Both the position numbers and the translations under genes were made by a program. Positions 25,116 to 36,381 of a stretch of DNA of 64,000 nt are shown here, one piece after another. Below the pieces are notes generated by a model. It was not told where the DNA came from. It worked only from the letters and a program-made list of their open reading frames with translations, and did no database searches. Positions within the stretch are counted from its first letter, which is position 1, and each line of letters starts with the position of its first letter. Source of the DNA: Sarocladium kiliense (Eukaryota; Ascomycota; Sordariomycetes; Hypocreales; Sarocladiaceae); NCBI GenBank assembly GCA_030734395.1, contig JAUZTG010000029.1:5332001-5396000 (forward strand). The letters run 5' to 3'.

Positions 25116-25988
25116 ATGATGTCTGGGAAGCCTGTCATCCTCGTCATCGGTGGCGGTTGGCATACACCCCTATCGTATGCTAGACTCACCAATGCCTTCA
25201 AAGATGCGGAGTATGAGGTTCATTGTCCGCAACATCCTTCAGTGAGCCCCAATCGGCCACCAAAGGCCGGGCTGAAGGAGGACACGGCGAACATGCGATC
25301 CTATGTCGAGGATATGCTCCGGTCCGGCAAGAAGGTAGTGGCAATCGCTCACTCATACGGTGGCCAGGTGGCGTCCAACTCGCTGCACGGCCTCGGTGTC
25401 GGAGCCCGAGCCACGAGCGGCTTGTCTGGTGGCGTGTCGATGCTCATTTACATGTGTGCATTCGCGCAGGAAGAGGGACGCTCGAGTAAGTAAAGACGCG
25501 GTCGATTGCAGATCCTGCCAAAGAGGCTACTCTCTCTTTCTGCCGTTGTTGCATCTCCAATTCCGGGACTGATCATTCTGGACGCAGTGATTGACCAAGT
25601 CACGGACGCGGGACATGCAGACCTGATACCTATCGCCTTCAAGTTCGCCGAGGACATGACTGTTCAGTGCGCCGATCCCAGGGCGCAACTGATCGGCGAG
25701 CCACTGAGCGACGATGAGGTAAACGACTATCTCTCTACTTTGGAAGTGTGGAACGGCCAGTGTATGTACGACGGCATCGAGCACAGCGCCTGGAGAGAGC
25801 TGCCTGTCTCATACATCAGCACTCACCTCGATGCGTGTGTTCCGCTGGACTACCAGAAGACCATGATTGACAAGCTGAGAAATGCTGGTAAGAAAGTCGA
25901 AGTTCTGGATCTGCCCAACTCGGGTCACTGCCCGAATTTGACGGCAGCAATGGAGATCGTGGAGTTCGTTGGAAAGGTGTCTGCATGA
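25116..25988 (+). CDS. Alpha/beta-hydrolase family protein
   Basis: Exons 25116-25485 and 25588-25988, split by a 102-base intron (GTAAGT..GACGCAG), give 256 residues. The start MMSGKPVILVIGGGWHTPLS contains the oxyanion-hole-like GGGWH. The nucleophile elbow is AIAHSYGGQVASNSL. The spliced junction GRS-M-IDQV restores a typical lid segment leading into IAFKFAEDMTVQCADP. Near the C-terminus VSYISTHLDACVPLDYQ carries the acid-strand Asp and LPNSGHCPNL the catalytic His, so Ser, Asp and His are all present. This subgroup contains fungal esterase-like and salicylate-esterase-like proteins of mostly unknown substrate; I would not name a reaction. A shorter intron ending at 25511 would be only 26 bases and out of phase, so I rejected it. 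The gene is head-to-head with the ankyrin NLR. Confidence 0.82.
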
Positions 25989-27584
25989 GGCTTGAACCTG
26001 CACTCATTACTTGCGAAAGGTCTGATCAGAGATCCTCGTTGTTGAGTCTCACGAGCTGCATAAGTCAATAGTACTAAATCAAAGAAGAACCATCTCTCAT
26101 GACCAGTTAGCACGGCCCTCATCTCTATGCACCTCATGAGTTTCAGGTCGTGAGTGGGTGTCGATCAACGCAGGAACGGAACGATTTTGCTTGTATGACA
26201 GCCTTTGGCGAGCAACCAAGTCCAGAGCTCGAATCAAGCCGGCCAGGTCTTTTGGTGCCTCGGTTGCAGAACAGAGTGAGCTTACCGGGGTCCTGTACAG
26301 AGTACGTTGCACTCTGACTTTATCCAGGACCCCTGGCTCGTCACTGCACCAACTCTGCACCCGGGTGCCCTACCGGATCAAGACGCGGCACACCCTCACC
26401 GTAGTCGAACCCGTTTTGGTATCGCCTGGCCAGCCGTGGTTGAGCAAAAGTGAGAGGTACCCGAGCAAGCTGAGATGACCCCCCCCGCTCGAACTCTCCG
26501 AGGCGAGGCACGACGGCGTTTCTAAGCTCGTCGCGATGAACATCGTCTGCGTCAGCTAACATTGCAGCTACTTGTTTCATGCTTCCCATTATGACTACTC
26601 CCGGTTGGGAGAGAGGCCAGGTGCTCTCATAAGCATCTATCCTGCGTTGCCACGAAGTGCTGAACACCACTGCAATTGGAGACATTTGTCGTATTAGGGC
26701 TGTCGAACCTGGGCGCCAATTCACATCTCCCCGCAAAAGAAAGGTCATTAGCATCGATGGACCCGATCGTGAGCGGTCCGATGTCCCCTCTCTTCGGACC
26801 CAGGGCGATGATCCGCGCAACGTAGTGACCGGGGTGAAGACCTGGGTCCCCTGTTGACCAGCCTCTTGGCGCTCCTCGAGATGAACGAACGCTCAAGTGT
26901 GCCGGGTCCCGGGCCAGAAGCGAAAACGAAGCTATGGGTGCAACATAAGCCTACAATTAAACACTGTAGACGAGCTTAGCGAAGTCCAAGGACGCACCTA
27001 TGGTGGCTGAAAATCCAGCAAATCACAGCGGAGTGGACACCTGGACGTGCAGGACGGCACGGACGATTAACATGCAAAGAGACATTAACCGCAAACATTA
27101 CCTGAGAACAACATGCCGGGCCAATTCAGGTGTACACCTTGGCGAGATGAGCGCCCTCAATCTCTCAAGCCGCTGTCGAACTGCGCCTCCAAAGTAACTG
27201 TAGCCCCCTAAGGTAGCTTCTTGGGTGCTTCGCTTCCAGCTCTGCTTTCGGTGAACGTGGCTGAACAGCCCTGAATGCGAAGCACAGACGTAGACACGGC
27301 TGGTGGAAGGCTGGTGTAAGGAAAGCAATGCAACCACCAGTGCATCCTATTCCCCTGAAGAGTGCAAGCCCTGTTGTGCCGATCCCGTGTTGAGTAGAAA
27401 ACTAGATTGGTGACTTGCAAAGCTCTATGTGACTTCTCCCATCCTCTAGTGAGTAAGGGTGTGGCACCGATTTCTTTCTTATGTGAAGCTGACCCCCGTC
27501 TTCACACAAGGAACTCAGCTCTCGTCGAATTTCTTGACTCTCGAAGAAGCGTCATTTTGCTTTTCACACAATCGATCAACTGTT
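25989..27584. other. Intergenic region with no recognised gene
   Basis: Several open frames of 60-160 codons occur on both strands (the largest on the minus strand at 26341-26820), but none shows a recognisable domain, plausible hydrophobic pattern or supported splice chain. They overlap one another in register, which is the usual sign of chance frames in GC-balanced DNA. Confidence 0.45.
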
Positions 27585-28924
27585 ATGGCAGGAGGACCTC
27601 TGGAACCGCCTCCGGGCATCGACCCGAACGAGTCTCGGAAGACTCTGATTTATGGAGTGATCAGTGCCATGCTTGGGGTTGCGTTCCTCTCTCTATGCAT
27701 GCGACTTTACACAAGAGCGATTTTGATCAAACAGTTCGGCTGGGACGATGGCGCGGCCATCTTCGCATTTGTATGGCTCTACTACGCAAGACATCAAGGG
27801 ATCGGCTGACCGGTGTGATAGTGGATGGTTTTCGGTTCTGGATTTGCCGTGATGTACCGTGAGTCTAACCTTGCACAGAAGATCTTAATATGTTTGAGTT
27901 TGGGCTGACAGGTCTCAGAAACAAACTTTGGCTTCGCGACGCATGTTTACTTCCTTGAACCGACGGATATCATGCTTTATCTTCGAGTAAGTAATTGAAG
28001 TTGTACTCCAGAAGCATCTGGCATTACTAACAAATCAGACTTTTTACGTTTCAATTGTCTTCTACAATGCTGCCCTCTTTGGCATCAAGTTGACTTTCCT
28101 TCTTCAATATTGGCGCATCATTGCTATCCAGCGAATGAAGAAGGTGTTCTACATCGCCATGTTCATTGTGCTCGGTGCCAGTCTAAGCCAGATTCCTGTT
28201 CAGATCTTCACATGCACTCCAGTACGTTCAAACAATAACGGTGCCTCTCCAACCTCATGCTAATGCCAGACGAAGATTGCGGCTTTCTGGGACCAGTCAA
28301 TTCCGAAAGCCAAATGTATTGATAACCAGGTCCAATGGTTCTCTCACGCCGGTATCAACATTCTGACGGATGTGATTGTGTTTGTGCTACCACTTCCCGT
28401 CATTGGCAAGCTGAATCTGGCCAAGGGGCAAAAGTATTCGCTCCTGGGTATCTTCTGTCTGGGTTTCTTGTAAGTTCAAAGGCTTTTGACTTGCTACGAT
28501 GGCCACCGCTGATCTTGTCTATAGCACTTGCGCGCTGTCTGTGGCTAGAATCCGATTCCTGAAGCTGACAGAGGACTTTACCTGGACCAATGTGGAGGCT
28601 GCCATCTGGTCCATTGCTGAACTCAGCTCAGGTGTTCTCTGCTCTTCACTCCTAACCTTGCGACCGCTCGTTGTCCGATTCTTCCCCTCGATGCGTTCCT
28701 CAGCAGCCAAGTCTGCGAACCAATACTACCGCCAGCCAAACTCCCACGTCTCGAGCCCGCACGACATCGAACTCAGCCACTCATGGAGGAACCTTGCCTC
28801 AGAAAGCAAGGATCGCATCGTCTATCAGGATGGCCGACCGGTCGGCCCAGACTCAGACTCAGACAATCCTCCCACTCCGTGGACACCAACGACACCCACC
28901 CCTGCACGGCCGCGTCGGCCATGA
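27585..28924 (+). CDS. PTH11/SAT4-type seven-helix integral membrane protein
   Basis: Fungal rhodopsin-domain (SAT4/PTH11-like) plasma-membrane protein, a group regarded as candidate GPCRs. Six exons, 27585-27770, 27822-27858, 27919-27986, 28039-28221, 28270-28469 and 28525-28924, are all in phase and give 357 residues. Visible family marks are the first helix (LIYGVISAMLGVAFLSLCMRLYTR), the KQFGWDDGAAIFAF turn (the GWDD motif), FYVSIVFYNAALFGIKLTFLL, the Cys-bearing TCTPTKIAAFW..KCIDNQVQWF extracellular loop, LTDVIVFVLPLPVIGKL and LGIFCLGFFTCALSVARI. After helix seven is a polar tail rich in Ser/Pro/Thr. No CFEM domain precedes the helices, so it is the short, non-CFEM kind. The ligand and signalling partner are unknown. 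Confidence 0.9.
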
Positions 28925-29748
28925 TGAATATTTTCTGGGCAACGGTCAGATGGCGCTGGCTTGTGAACGGCTTTTGAAAACTAGACAGCGTGCTTCCGGG
29001 GCAGCATGCCGAGGGCTGGAGTTGGCAAATATTGAACAAGGGATTTCTTTGCGTGTTGGTCGAATACTGTACGGAGTACGCCTCCCATGTAACATCGATT
29101 GCCGCGTTATAAGCTCAATATTATGCTCAAATATAATGACTCCGGTGAGTGGCAATGCCTGCATCTGACTTACAGGGCAGTGCAATGGGGAACCAGGGTT
29201 TCGATCTCTGGATGCACATCACCGTACGAGTCTCTTCCAGAAGAATGCGTGCGCGAGTCTCGACCCTCAGGCGAATCTGTTTATTGCCCTCTCTCAGCTA
29301 AGATGGGATCCCGGTTAAAGATCCCGGAATGGCAGGTCAGCCAAAAAAGCAGCTGCAGGACCCGTACCAGGGTCCATGTGCGGCGACCAACCGTGGAAGA
29401 CGGACCGAGGATCGCACCCAGGGGGATTTGCGCACGGGTCCCTCTCGCCCGAGCAGGGAACGTAAAATAAGTGCCATGTAAGCCAAGATCTGTTGGTCGT
29501 CCCCTAGTCGCTTGATTTGGTGTGAGGCGACATCAATTTGCTAGCTCCTTTCGGTAGCTAGGTCGGCCCAGCGTAAGATGAACGGAGGCGAAGTGACTGC
29601 ATGGTGTAGATTAACCGGGAGCATGGGCCGGGAATGGAACTTATACCCCAGACTTCCCTCTGGGAGATGCCGTTGACAACACGAACCTGTCGCGAATTTG
29701 TCGTCACAAACAGCTTCTCGAGTTGCCAATTGAGGTTCGTCCGTCATC
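28925..29748. other. Intergenic region
   Basis: No gene supported; it holds the 3' flank of the membrane-protein gene and the promoter of the oxidase gene. Confidence 0.5.
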
Positions 29749-31908
29749 ATGCTCCGACTCGCTATCCTCGCCGCGTCTGTTCTGCCCCAACTTGTTCTAG
29801 GACAGCTGGTTCCCCGAGAGTGGGAAGGTCAGAAGTATGGCTGCCGCTGCTATGCTGATGACGAGTGCTGGCCCAAGGCTCCCGCCTGGAAGAAGCTGAA
29901 CAGCACGGTTGAGGGCAACCTTGCGGTTCATGTTCCGCCGGAAGCAGCTTGCCACAATACCTTTGACGGTCCTCTGGGCTCAATTGAGACGTACAATGCA
30001 GCTGCTTGCGAGGTATGCCCATCCTGTAGATGCACATGCCTGGAAGGGATCAATGCTAATACCATAGGCAGGACGTCAAAGCGAACATTCTGGACGAGCA
30101 GTGGAAGTACGTGATCCGATCCATGCCGATTCCTGTGAAGACAGCCCAACTAACATGCAACAGTGTGGAGCAAGAGGCGATGATCATGTGGAAGTACTTC
30201 TCCAACTCATCTGTTCGTGACCTCGTGTTCTTGACAAAAGGGACGTTGTACTGACAATAGTTGTCAGTGCCTCCCTACCGACGACCCATCCAGCCCTTGT
30301 TCCCTCGGATACTACGGCGTTTACGTGATCGATGCGCATACCAAGGAGCATGTTCAAGCCGGTGTCAGCTTTGCAAGGGAGAATAACATCCGTCTGATCA
30401 TCCGCAACACTGGTCATGATTTCATCGGTAAGCCCACATCGACGTGAACACTGTTAGGAGGAACAATGGACTGACAATGAGTACAGGACGCAGCACTGGC
30501 TACGGCGCTTTGATCATTCGCACCCACAACTTCCAAGAGATCGAGTTCATTGAAAAGTACCGCGGACCCGGCTGCTACCGTGGCCGTGCGGTCAAGCTTG
30601 GTGCTGGAGCTCAGGGACGCAACACGCTCACGCAAGCCCATGCCCAGCAGCCGCCTCAAGCGATGCTGACCGGAGAGTGCCCTGTAAGCTTCCTTTCCTC
30701 CTTGCTTCATACCGTTGCTAACATAGCTTCAGACCGTCGGCCTCGTGGGAGGTCTGGTTCAGGGTGGTGGTCATGGAGTAGGCTCCTTTATCCCGACGTA
30801 TTATCTGCCCTATGCTGACTTAACCTTAGCCATGGTCTCCTCTCAAGGGAATGAGTAAGCTCAAGCCAGAGCACCCTCTCTCTTTTTGACACTGTACTTA
30901 CACTCAGTAGCTGCCGACACTGCGCTGTCATTTGACGTCGTCACCGCTGATGGTAAGTTCAAGACTGCCAATGCTGTTGAGAACAAGGACCTCTTCTGGG
31001 CTCTTAAGGGCGGTGGCCCTGGTGACTTTGCTGTTGTCCTGTCTGCCACCTTCAAAACCTGGAATGACCTTCCTTCTGCTGGCGCGTACATGTTCATGAA
31101 TTTCACCATGATCTCCGACCCCGATGTCTACTGGGAGGGTATTCGCATCTTCCACGACCACGCCAGCCGTATGACCTCTGCTGGTCTCTACGTCTACTTC
31201 GAACTTGGCGAACTGATCCTACGTGTACTGCCATTCGTCGCCATCAACAAGTCCCAGAAGGAGCTTGATCTTCTCACAAAGCCTCTCCTTGATGAGCTCA
31301 AGGCTGCGGATGTTCCCTTCGAATACGCCTCCAGCGAGTACCCGACTTTCTTCGACTTGTACATGACTATGTTCGAGGATGAGGAACCGAAACACTCCCT
31401 GACTGGTGGCTGGACTTTCACACACGAGGACGTTGAGGAGAGCAACGATGAGATCGTCGCCGCTTTGAGGAAGGCCGTCAACCCTCGTGAGGATCTGATG
31501 GGCCAGGGTTTCCTTGTCGGTCACTTCTTCGATGCTGGACATACCGTCTCTAAGCCCGACAGTTCCACCCACCCAGCGTTCCGCCGCTCCGTCAACCTCA
31601 TCATCACCACTCTCCCCGTCTCCGAAGGTGCCTCCCTCGAGGAGAAGGCCGATCTCGAGAACCTTCTCACCAATACCATCGATGAGCCACTTCGCCAGCT
31701 TGGTAAGAACGGTTGCGCCTACGTCAACGAGGCCGATCCATACCAGGACAATTGGCAAGAGCATTTCTGGGGCAGCAACTACAAGAGACTGTTCGAGATC
31801 AAGAAGAAGTGGGATCCCAAGGGCGTGTTCTATGCGATTGCGACTCCTGGTGCGGAGGAGTGGGAGAGCATTGAGTATGGCACGAGGCTTTGCAAGCCGC
31901 TGAAGTGA
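29749..31908 (+). CDS. Secreted FAD-linked oxidoreductase (berberine-bridge-enzyme-like)
   Basis: PCMH-type FAD oxidase. Eight exons, 29749-30012, 30072-30106, 30164-30212, 30268-30427, 30487-30683, 30733-30777, 30830-30854 and 30908-31908, join to 591 residues. It begins with a signal peptide (MLRLAILAASVLPQLVLG). The FAD domain shows IRNTGHDFIGRSTG, where the His is the family 8-alpha-histidyl FAD site, and GECPTVGLVGGLVQGGGHGP, where the Cys after GE is the 6-S-cysteinyl site, so a bicovalent flavin is expected. The C-terminal berberine-like segment includes NYKRLFEIKKKWDPKGVFYA. Family members oxidise carbohydrates, alkaloids or polyketide/peptide intermediates; the substrate cannot be told here. 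The junction of exons 7 and 8 (G-M-I-A-A-D) is the least certain splice. No biosynthetic backbone enzyme lies beside it. Confidence 0.92.
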
Positions 31909-32100
31909 ACGTAGCGAAGGCAGTCCTGATGGATGGGCTACGCGCTTTGGTATATTCTTCATGACAAAAAGCTTCTTCTTTAAAAATCACTCGATCTTTC
32001 TAGAGAGATCTTATTAGAGATGTTAATCTTCGACCAGAAAACCATGGTCACACAATGCTTCAAAATTCATTCTCTTCGGTGCCATTCTCCTCAAGGTGTT

Positions 32101-32817
32101 CTACAGATTCTGGATCACTTCTGGTAAGCTCGTCATATCCTCCAGGAAAACTGGGAATTCCTTCTTGACAGCCTCCATATCTTCGTCGATGTCGTCAGTC
32201 CAGCGATGGACATAGATCGTTCTCAGCCCGCATGCTTGGGCGCCTCTGAGATCGTAGGCATGTGCAGCAACCAAGACTACCTCGCTCGGCCCCAGTTGTA
32301 CCAGTTCCAGCGCCTTTTGGTATGCCTCCGGATTCGGTTTGTAAACACCGAGTAGCTGACTTGATAGTAGCATGTTAAAGCTCAAGTTGGATGATCTTGT
32401 GAGGTCAAGTTGGAGACGAGTTGTACCGTTCGCATGAACGAAAGTCTCAAGACCAAGATCCTCGCGGATGCGTCGAATGGCTACACCAACCTCTGGCCAG
32501 GCTGGCTGCGCATGCCACGCTTTGATCAGAGCCGTCTTTTTGTCCTGGCTGAAGAGCGTTTGTATGGTTGGTGATTCATCGAGCATAAGATCCAGAATAC
32601 GCGACAACGTAATGTCAATGTCCTCTACCGGGAGACCCTGTTTGTTGCGGTCGCTGTTGGCAATGAAATAACGTCGGCGCCACTCCAGCGCGAATTTGGA
32701 AGCCTCATCCTGGGATACGCCTCTTGGAAATGCACTTGTGACAGCACTATGCCAGTCGAGGCATGTGCCCATGAAGTCGAAGAAAACCGCCTTGATCTTA
32801 GGTCCAGTCGTAGCCAT
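32101..32817 (-). CDS. HAD-superfamily 2-haloacid dehalogenase-like hydrolase
   Basis: Single-exon 238-residue protein, the typical length of (S)-2-haloacid dehalogenase-type HAD hydrolases. Motif I is VFFDFMGTCLDW with Asp14 as nucleophile. The D+2 position is Met rather than Asp, as in dehalogenases and unlike phosphatases. The second motif region reads FVHANGT, matching the S/A-N-G position. GVYKPNPEAYQ holds the conserved Lys, and LVAAHAYDLRGAQACG carries the distal Asp with the Asn/His substitution often seen in fungal members. No signal or membrane segment; cytosolic. Substrate unproven: many fungal homologues are annotated this way without evidence of dehalogenation. The gene follows the MFS remnant on the same strand after only about 35 bases, so the two may share transcription. 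Confidence 0.9.
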   Translation of the reverse strand: MATTGPKIKAVFFDFMGTCLDWHSAVTSAFPRGVSQDEASKFALEWRRRYFIANSDRNKQGLPVEDIDITLSRILDLMLDESPTIQTLFSQDKKTALIKAWHAQPAWPEVGVAIRRIREDLGLETFVHANGTTRLQLDLTRSSNLSFNMLLSSQLLGVYKPNPEAYQKALELVQLGPSEVVLVAAHAYDLRGAQACGLRTIYVHRWTDDIDEDMEAVKKEFPVFLEDMTSLPEVIQNL

Positions 32818-32852
32818 TGTCGTTGAGAATCCCGATGTTGCTGTTGTCTGGG

Positions 32853-33859
32853 TTAGCTTGGAGCATCATGGCTCGCTTGAGCGGTTATAAACTGTCTGAC
32901 GGCACCATCGAGCGTATTACAAATTGAGCGCCGATGACATCTTGTTAGTCTTGTACGCCCTATGCACCTCTGGGGCGATGTAGACCAAGATGGGCAATAC
33001 ACAACTGCATCTTGCAGCGACTTCGGCAATTGAGTTCCGAAAGTGTCTTCTACTTCATTAACATATATCAAGGCGTAAAATCGAAAGTCCGGATGTCTTT
33101 CACCGATATTCTTTTGCTCCTCTTCTGACAGCTCTCCAAGATGGTCTCTACGCCCAAGATCTCTCTGCCGATTTCCCCACGTTGTCCATCCCCAAAGCCA
33201 CTCTGCCGCTGCAATACCAACGCAGAGGAATGACACGTTGATGGCACAGCCGGGAAAATATTCAGGAGAGTCCTTCTTGGGGAATGCGACAGCAGAGATG
33301 ATGCCTCCGATCTGGCCCATGCTACCGCCTAGGGCAGTGGATGTCCCTCGCTTGTCGGTGCCAATAACCTGGTTCACACTGCGATGCGTCAGAGAAAATG
33401 TCTTTCGAAGGGATTGCCGTCGATCAGAATCCAATCTTACCACCAAGCAATTATCAAAGCCTGGACACCATTGACGCTAATAGCCATAAAGTACAACCCC
33501 ATGCGAAGACCACCCTCCTTAAGAAAGCCCACACAGCAATTCCCAATGATGCCCAGAATGAAGGCACCGACGCAGAAGGGTCCACGTATCTTGAGTCTAT
33601 CAGAAGCGATGCCCATGCAGATCGCAGACAACCCAGAAGCGACTCTCAGTGGCGCAGATAGCAGATTCGCCTTGATACTGTCCCAACCAAACGTCGCAAG
33701 GATAGTAGGTGCAAACACCGCCACAGAATAAGCGATAATGCAAGCGCACATGTATAGGATGCCAGACATGAGGACCTTCCAATCCAATAAAGCTTTTAGA
33801 GTGTCTTGAAATCGACATGCAACCCAGGCTTCATAAGGTACGCATGCCGTCGGAGACAA
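32853..33859 (-). pseudogene. 5'-truncated MFS permease (allantoate/Dal5-like, C-terminal half)
   Basis: Only the C-terminal half of a DHA/ACS-type major facilitator is present. Exons 33859-33441 and 33378-32853 splice in phase (intron GTAAGA..GCATCGCAG) to about 314 residues versus roughly 500 for the family. Recognisable parts are LKALLDWKVLMSGILYM (helix 7 region), FAPTILATFGW, GIASDRLKIRGPF, QVIGTDKRGTSTAL..GQIGGIIS and the tail GERHPDFRFYA. The usual C-terminus ends near that point, but here the frame runs on for about 60 unrelated residues. Upstream there is room for only about 340 bases before the divergent JIP5 gene, and they hold no helices 1-6. The remaining helices show no stop or frameshift, so the loss may be recent or the half may be expressed. 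A functional transporter is unlikely. Confidence 0.72.
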
Positions 33860-34198
33860 GCCCTTCTGCCATAGGGTTTAGAGAATTCTCCTCGATACCG
33901 TATTATCTCACATTTCATTGCCATCAAAATTGCTTCCCTTCCCTGTCCTCGGTTGACTGTCGTCAAAGTGATGTTTGCAGTACAGTGCGCGTGATCCCCA
34001 ATTCGCACCCCCCACTGTAAAAGCTCATCGCCGCCGATCGTGAAGCTCCAGAAAAAAGTTTCGTCACAGCTCTAACACAGCAAGCTCTCCCACCATCACG
34101 GTAACAATCCTTCTGCGCCAAACGCACGAACGTTAGGGCTCAATTCGAGCTTTCTGCAGTTCCCCCTTCTCTAATTTCATTCCGAGAAGCCACCTGTC
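33860..34198. other. Divergent region between MFS remnant and JIP5
   Basis: About 340 bases; no sequence resembling the missing first half of the transporter. It must contain the JIP5 promoter. Confidence 0.5.
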
Positions 34199-35559
34199 AT
34201 GTTCGAAAACCTCTGCACCCTCCCTCTCGACGCGGAGGTTTTTGCTACAGCCCTCCACCCCAGCCAGCCCATCCTCACAGTTGGCACTTCAAGCGGCCAC
34301 GTCGAGACCTTCCGTCTCCCTTCGAGCGTTGGAAGCTCTGACGATGGCGGTGAGGCTGATGGCGATACCAGCGTCTTGAGCGACGGCAAGCACAACATCG
34401 AGAGCCTGTGGAGAACACGCCGTCATAAGGGTAGCTGCCGCTGCCTCGCCTATGCCCATGACGGTTCATGTACGTTTCCCCCCAAGATTTCCCGCGCATA
34501 AGCTACAAGTTTCTAAAACTGCTTCCAGCGATGTACTCCGCCGGCACCGACGCCCTCATCAAGCACTTCGATCCCCTCACCGGCAAAGTTCTCTCTAAAA
34601 CCGCCATCCCTTCCGCCACCAGCGCGAACGACGCACCATCCCTCCTCCATGTCCTTAGCCCCCAAACCCTCCTCCTAGCCACCGATTCCGGCGCTCTTCA
34701 CATCTTCGAGCTCAAGTCCGATTCCAATGGTGCGCTTCCTCGAAAGCCAACCCAAACACACTACCCCCATGCCGATTACGTCTCGTCCATCACCCCGCTT
34801 CCTCCGTCTGAGGAGAGCACAAGCGGTTTCTCGAAGCAATGGGTTAGCACTGGCGGTACGACTTTGGCTGTTACGGATGTTCGACGTGGGGTGCTTGTCC
34901 GCAGTGAAGATCAGGAGGATGAGCTGCTGAGCTCATGCTTCGTCCCCGGTCTTGGTCCCAAGAAGAAGCGGAATAATGGCATGCTCGCTATTGGTTCTGG
35001 CTCTGGTGTCCTGACTCTTTGGGACAAGGGTGCCTGGGATGATCAGCAAGAGCGCATTATTGTTGACAGCGCAGCCGGAAAGCGAGGCACTGGTGAAAGT
35101 ATCGACGCAATGGCTCTCATTCCCGAGGCTATGGGCCTTGGAAAGAAAGTCGTATGCGGCATGGGCGATGGCAGCCTTCGAGTCGTGGACCTCGTCCGTC
35201 GCGAAGTCAACGTTTCCGCCAACCTTCGCCACGACGATCTTGAAGCCGTCATCTCTCTCGGTTTCGACTCTGAGAACCGCCTCATCAGCGCAGGAGGAAA
35301 GACAGTCAAGGTGTGGGAGGAGTTGACGGAGCTCCAGGGCGGTGGTGATGACGAAGAGGAGAAAGATGACAGTGAGGACGATGAAGAGGAGAAGGCTGCG
35401 AGCGGAAAGCGTGCGGCGGATAGTGACAGCGATGACAGTGACTCGGATGGTGGCATACAAGAGATGAAGCGCAAGGCGAAGAGAAGAAAAGAGATGCTGA
35501 GCACCAAGCTGGGACCGATGGGCGCTCACGGTATTCTGGGATTCGAGGGGTTAGATTAG
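34199..35559 (+). CDS. JIP5: WD-repeat protein JIP5 (WDR55 family)
   Basis: Nucleolar WD40 protein linked to 60S ribosome biogenesis in yeast and related to animal WDR55. Exons 34199-34469 and 34529-35559 join in phase to 433 residues. It opens MFENLCTLPLDAEVFATALHP, then a WD-like blade TVGTSSGHVETFRL. Further blades include MYSAGTDALIKHFDP, AIGSGSGVLTLWDKGAWDDQ, VCGMGDGSLRVVDLVRREV and RLISAGGKTVKVWEEL. The C-terminal ~90 residues are acidic (runs of D/E/S) and then basic (MKRKAKRRKEMLSTKLG), ending GAHGILGFEGLD, a typical JIP5 end. The acidic-basic tail fits a nuclear/nucleolar location. The start codon is the first ATG of the exon and matches the family N-terminus. Confidence 0.93.
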
Positions 35560-36381
35560 CCCAGTCTACGGCACCGGGGAATGGAATTAGAGACCACACT
35601 TGTATGAACGAAAACATAGAGAAAACACGATACCCAATACGTAAAGTCTTAGACACTGAACGTTGCTGATTCAAGGGGTGTCTACTCAAGCAAGTCAGTA
35701 TGTGATGAGACACCATCACATTTTCAAGAGCAACCCCCTATCTTTGTTGTCAAACCTAGTACTCGTGAATTGCTGACACCAAACGGAGCCGAGTTAAAAT
35801 GTAGCTATAGAACCAAACGCGCCTGCGGCTGAAGATCCTTCTTTTACTTTGTTATCTGATGCTTCTCGGTATAGAATCCTGTCTTGACTTTGACGCAAAG
35901 GGCCACCCAAGTCTTCCGCGGGATCCTTGGTGGTGCCCGTGCACTTCTCTTCTCTTGCTTCCAGCCGATCCCTGTCATGGCTCATTGCAAGAAAGTTTAT
36001 AGCCCGCCAATGTCCCAAAGATAAACCTTTCTGACAGAAATTCATTGTGGTGAACTGAAGGGCAGAGATGGCCCGGCCTCAAGGGCTGACTATCCCATGC
36101 CATTTCATGTGTCGCGCTGATCGTGCCGGTATCATGCTTCTAATAAAGCCTATGTCGCGTGTGTTGAAATTACACCGCTTACCGGTCCTGAACTTGACAA
36201 TTTGCTCGTTTGGGGGAGGCCGAAGTGAGTTCGAGTCGTTTGAAGACCACTTGTTCGTCTCGTCTCGAGGTCTTTACGCAGTAAAGAAAGATTTCGTTTT
36301 CTGACGCATTGCATATATGTGAATGATACATGTGATAGAAGTTTCGCTGTCGAAGATTTTCGTTGCCTTGGTTCTTAGTGT
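35560..36381. other. Convergent intergenic region
   Basis: 3' flanks of JIP5 and of the truncated iron-ADH-like gene. I see no gene; short frames are unsupported. Confidence 0.5.

Noticed and set aside
25486..25511. A 26-base intron in the small alpha/beta hydrolase
   Set aside because: Too short for fungal splicing and the phases do not match; the 102-base intron ending at 25587 is in phase and restores a family-like junction.
26341..26820. Minus-strand frame of 160 codons
   Set aside because: No recognised motif, overlaps other frames in shifted register and has no splice partners.
27585..33859. A secondary-metabolite or catabolic gene cluster (PTH11-like, FAD oxidase, dehalogenase, MFS)
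   Set aside because: No PKS, NRPS, terpene or other backbone enzyme is present, the transporter is truncated and orientations differ. A cluster cannot be supported.
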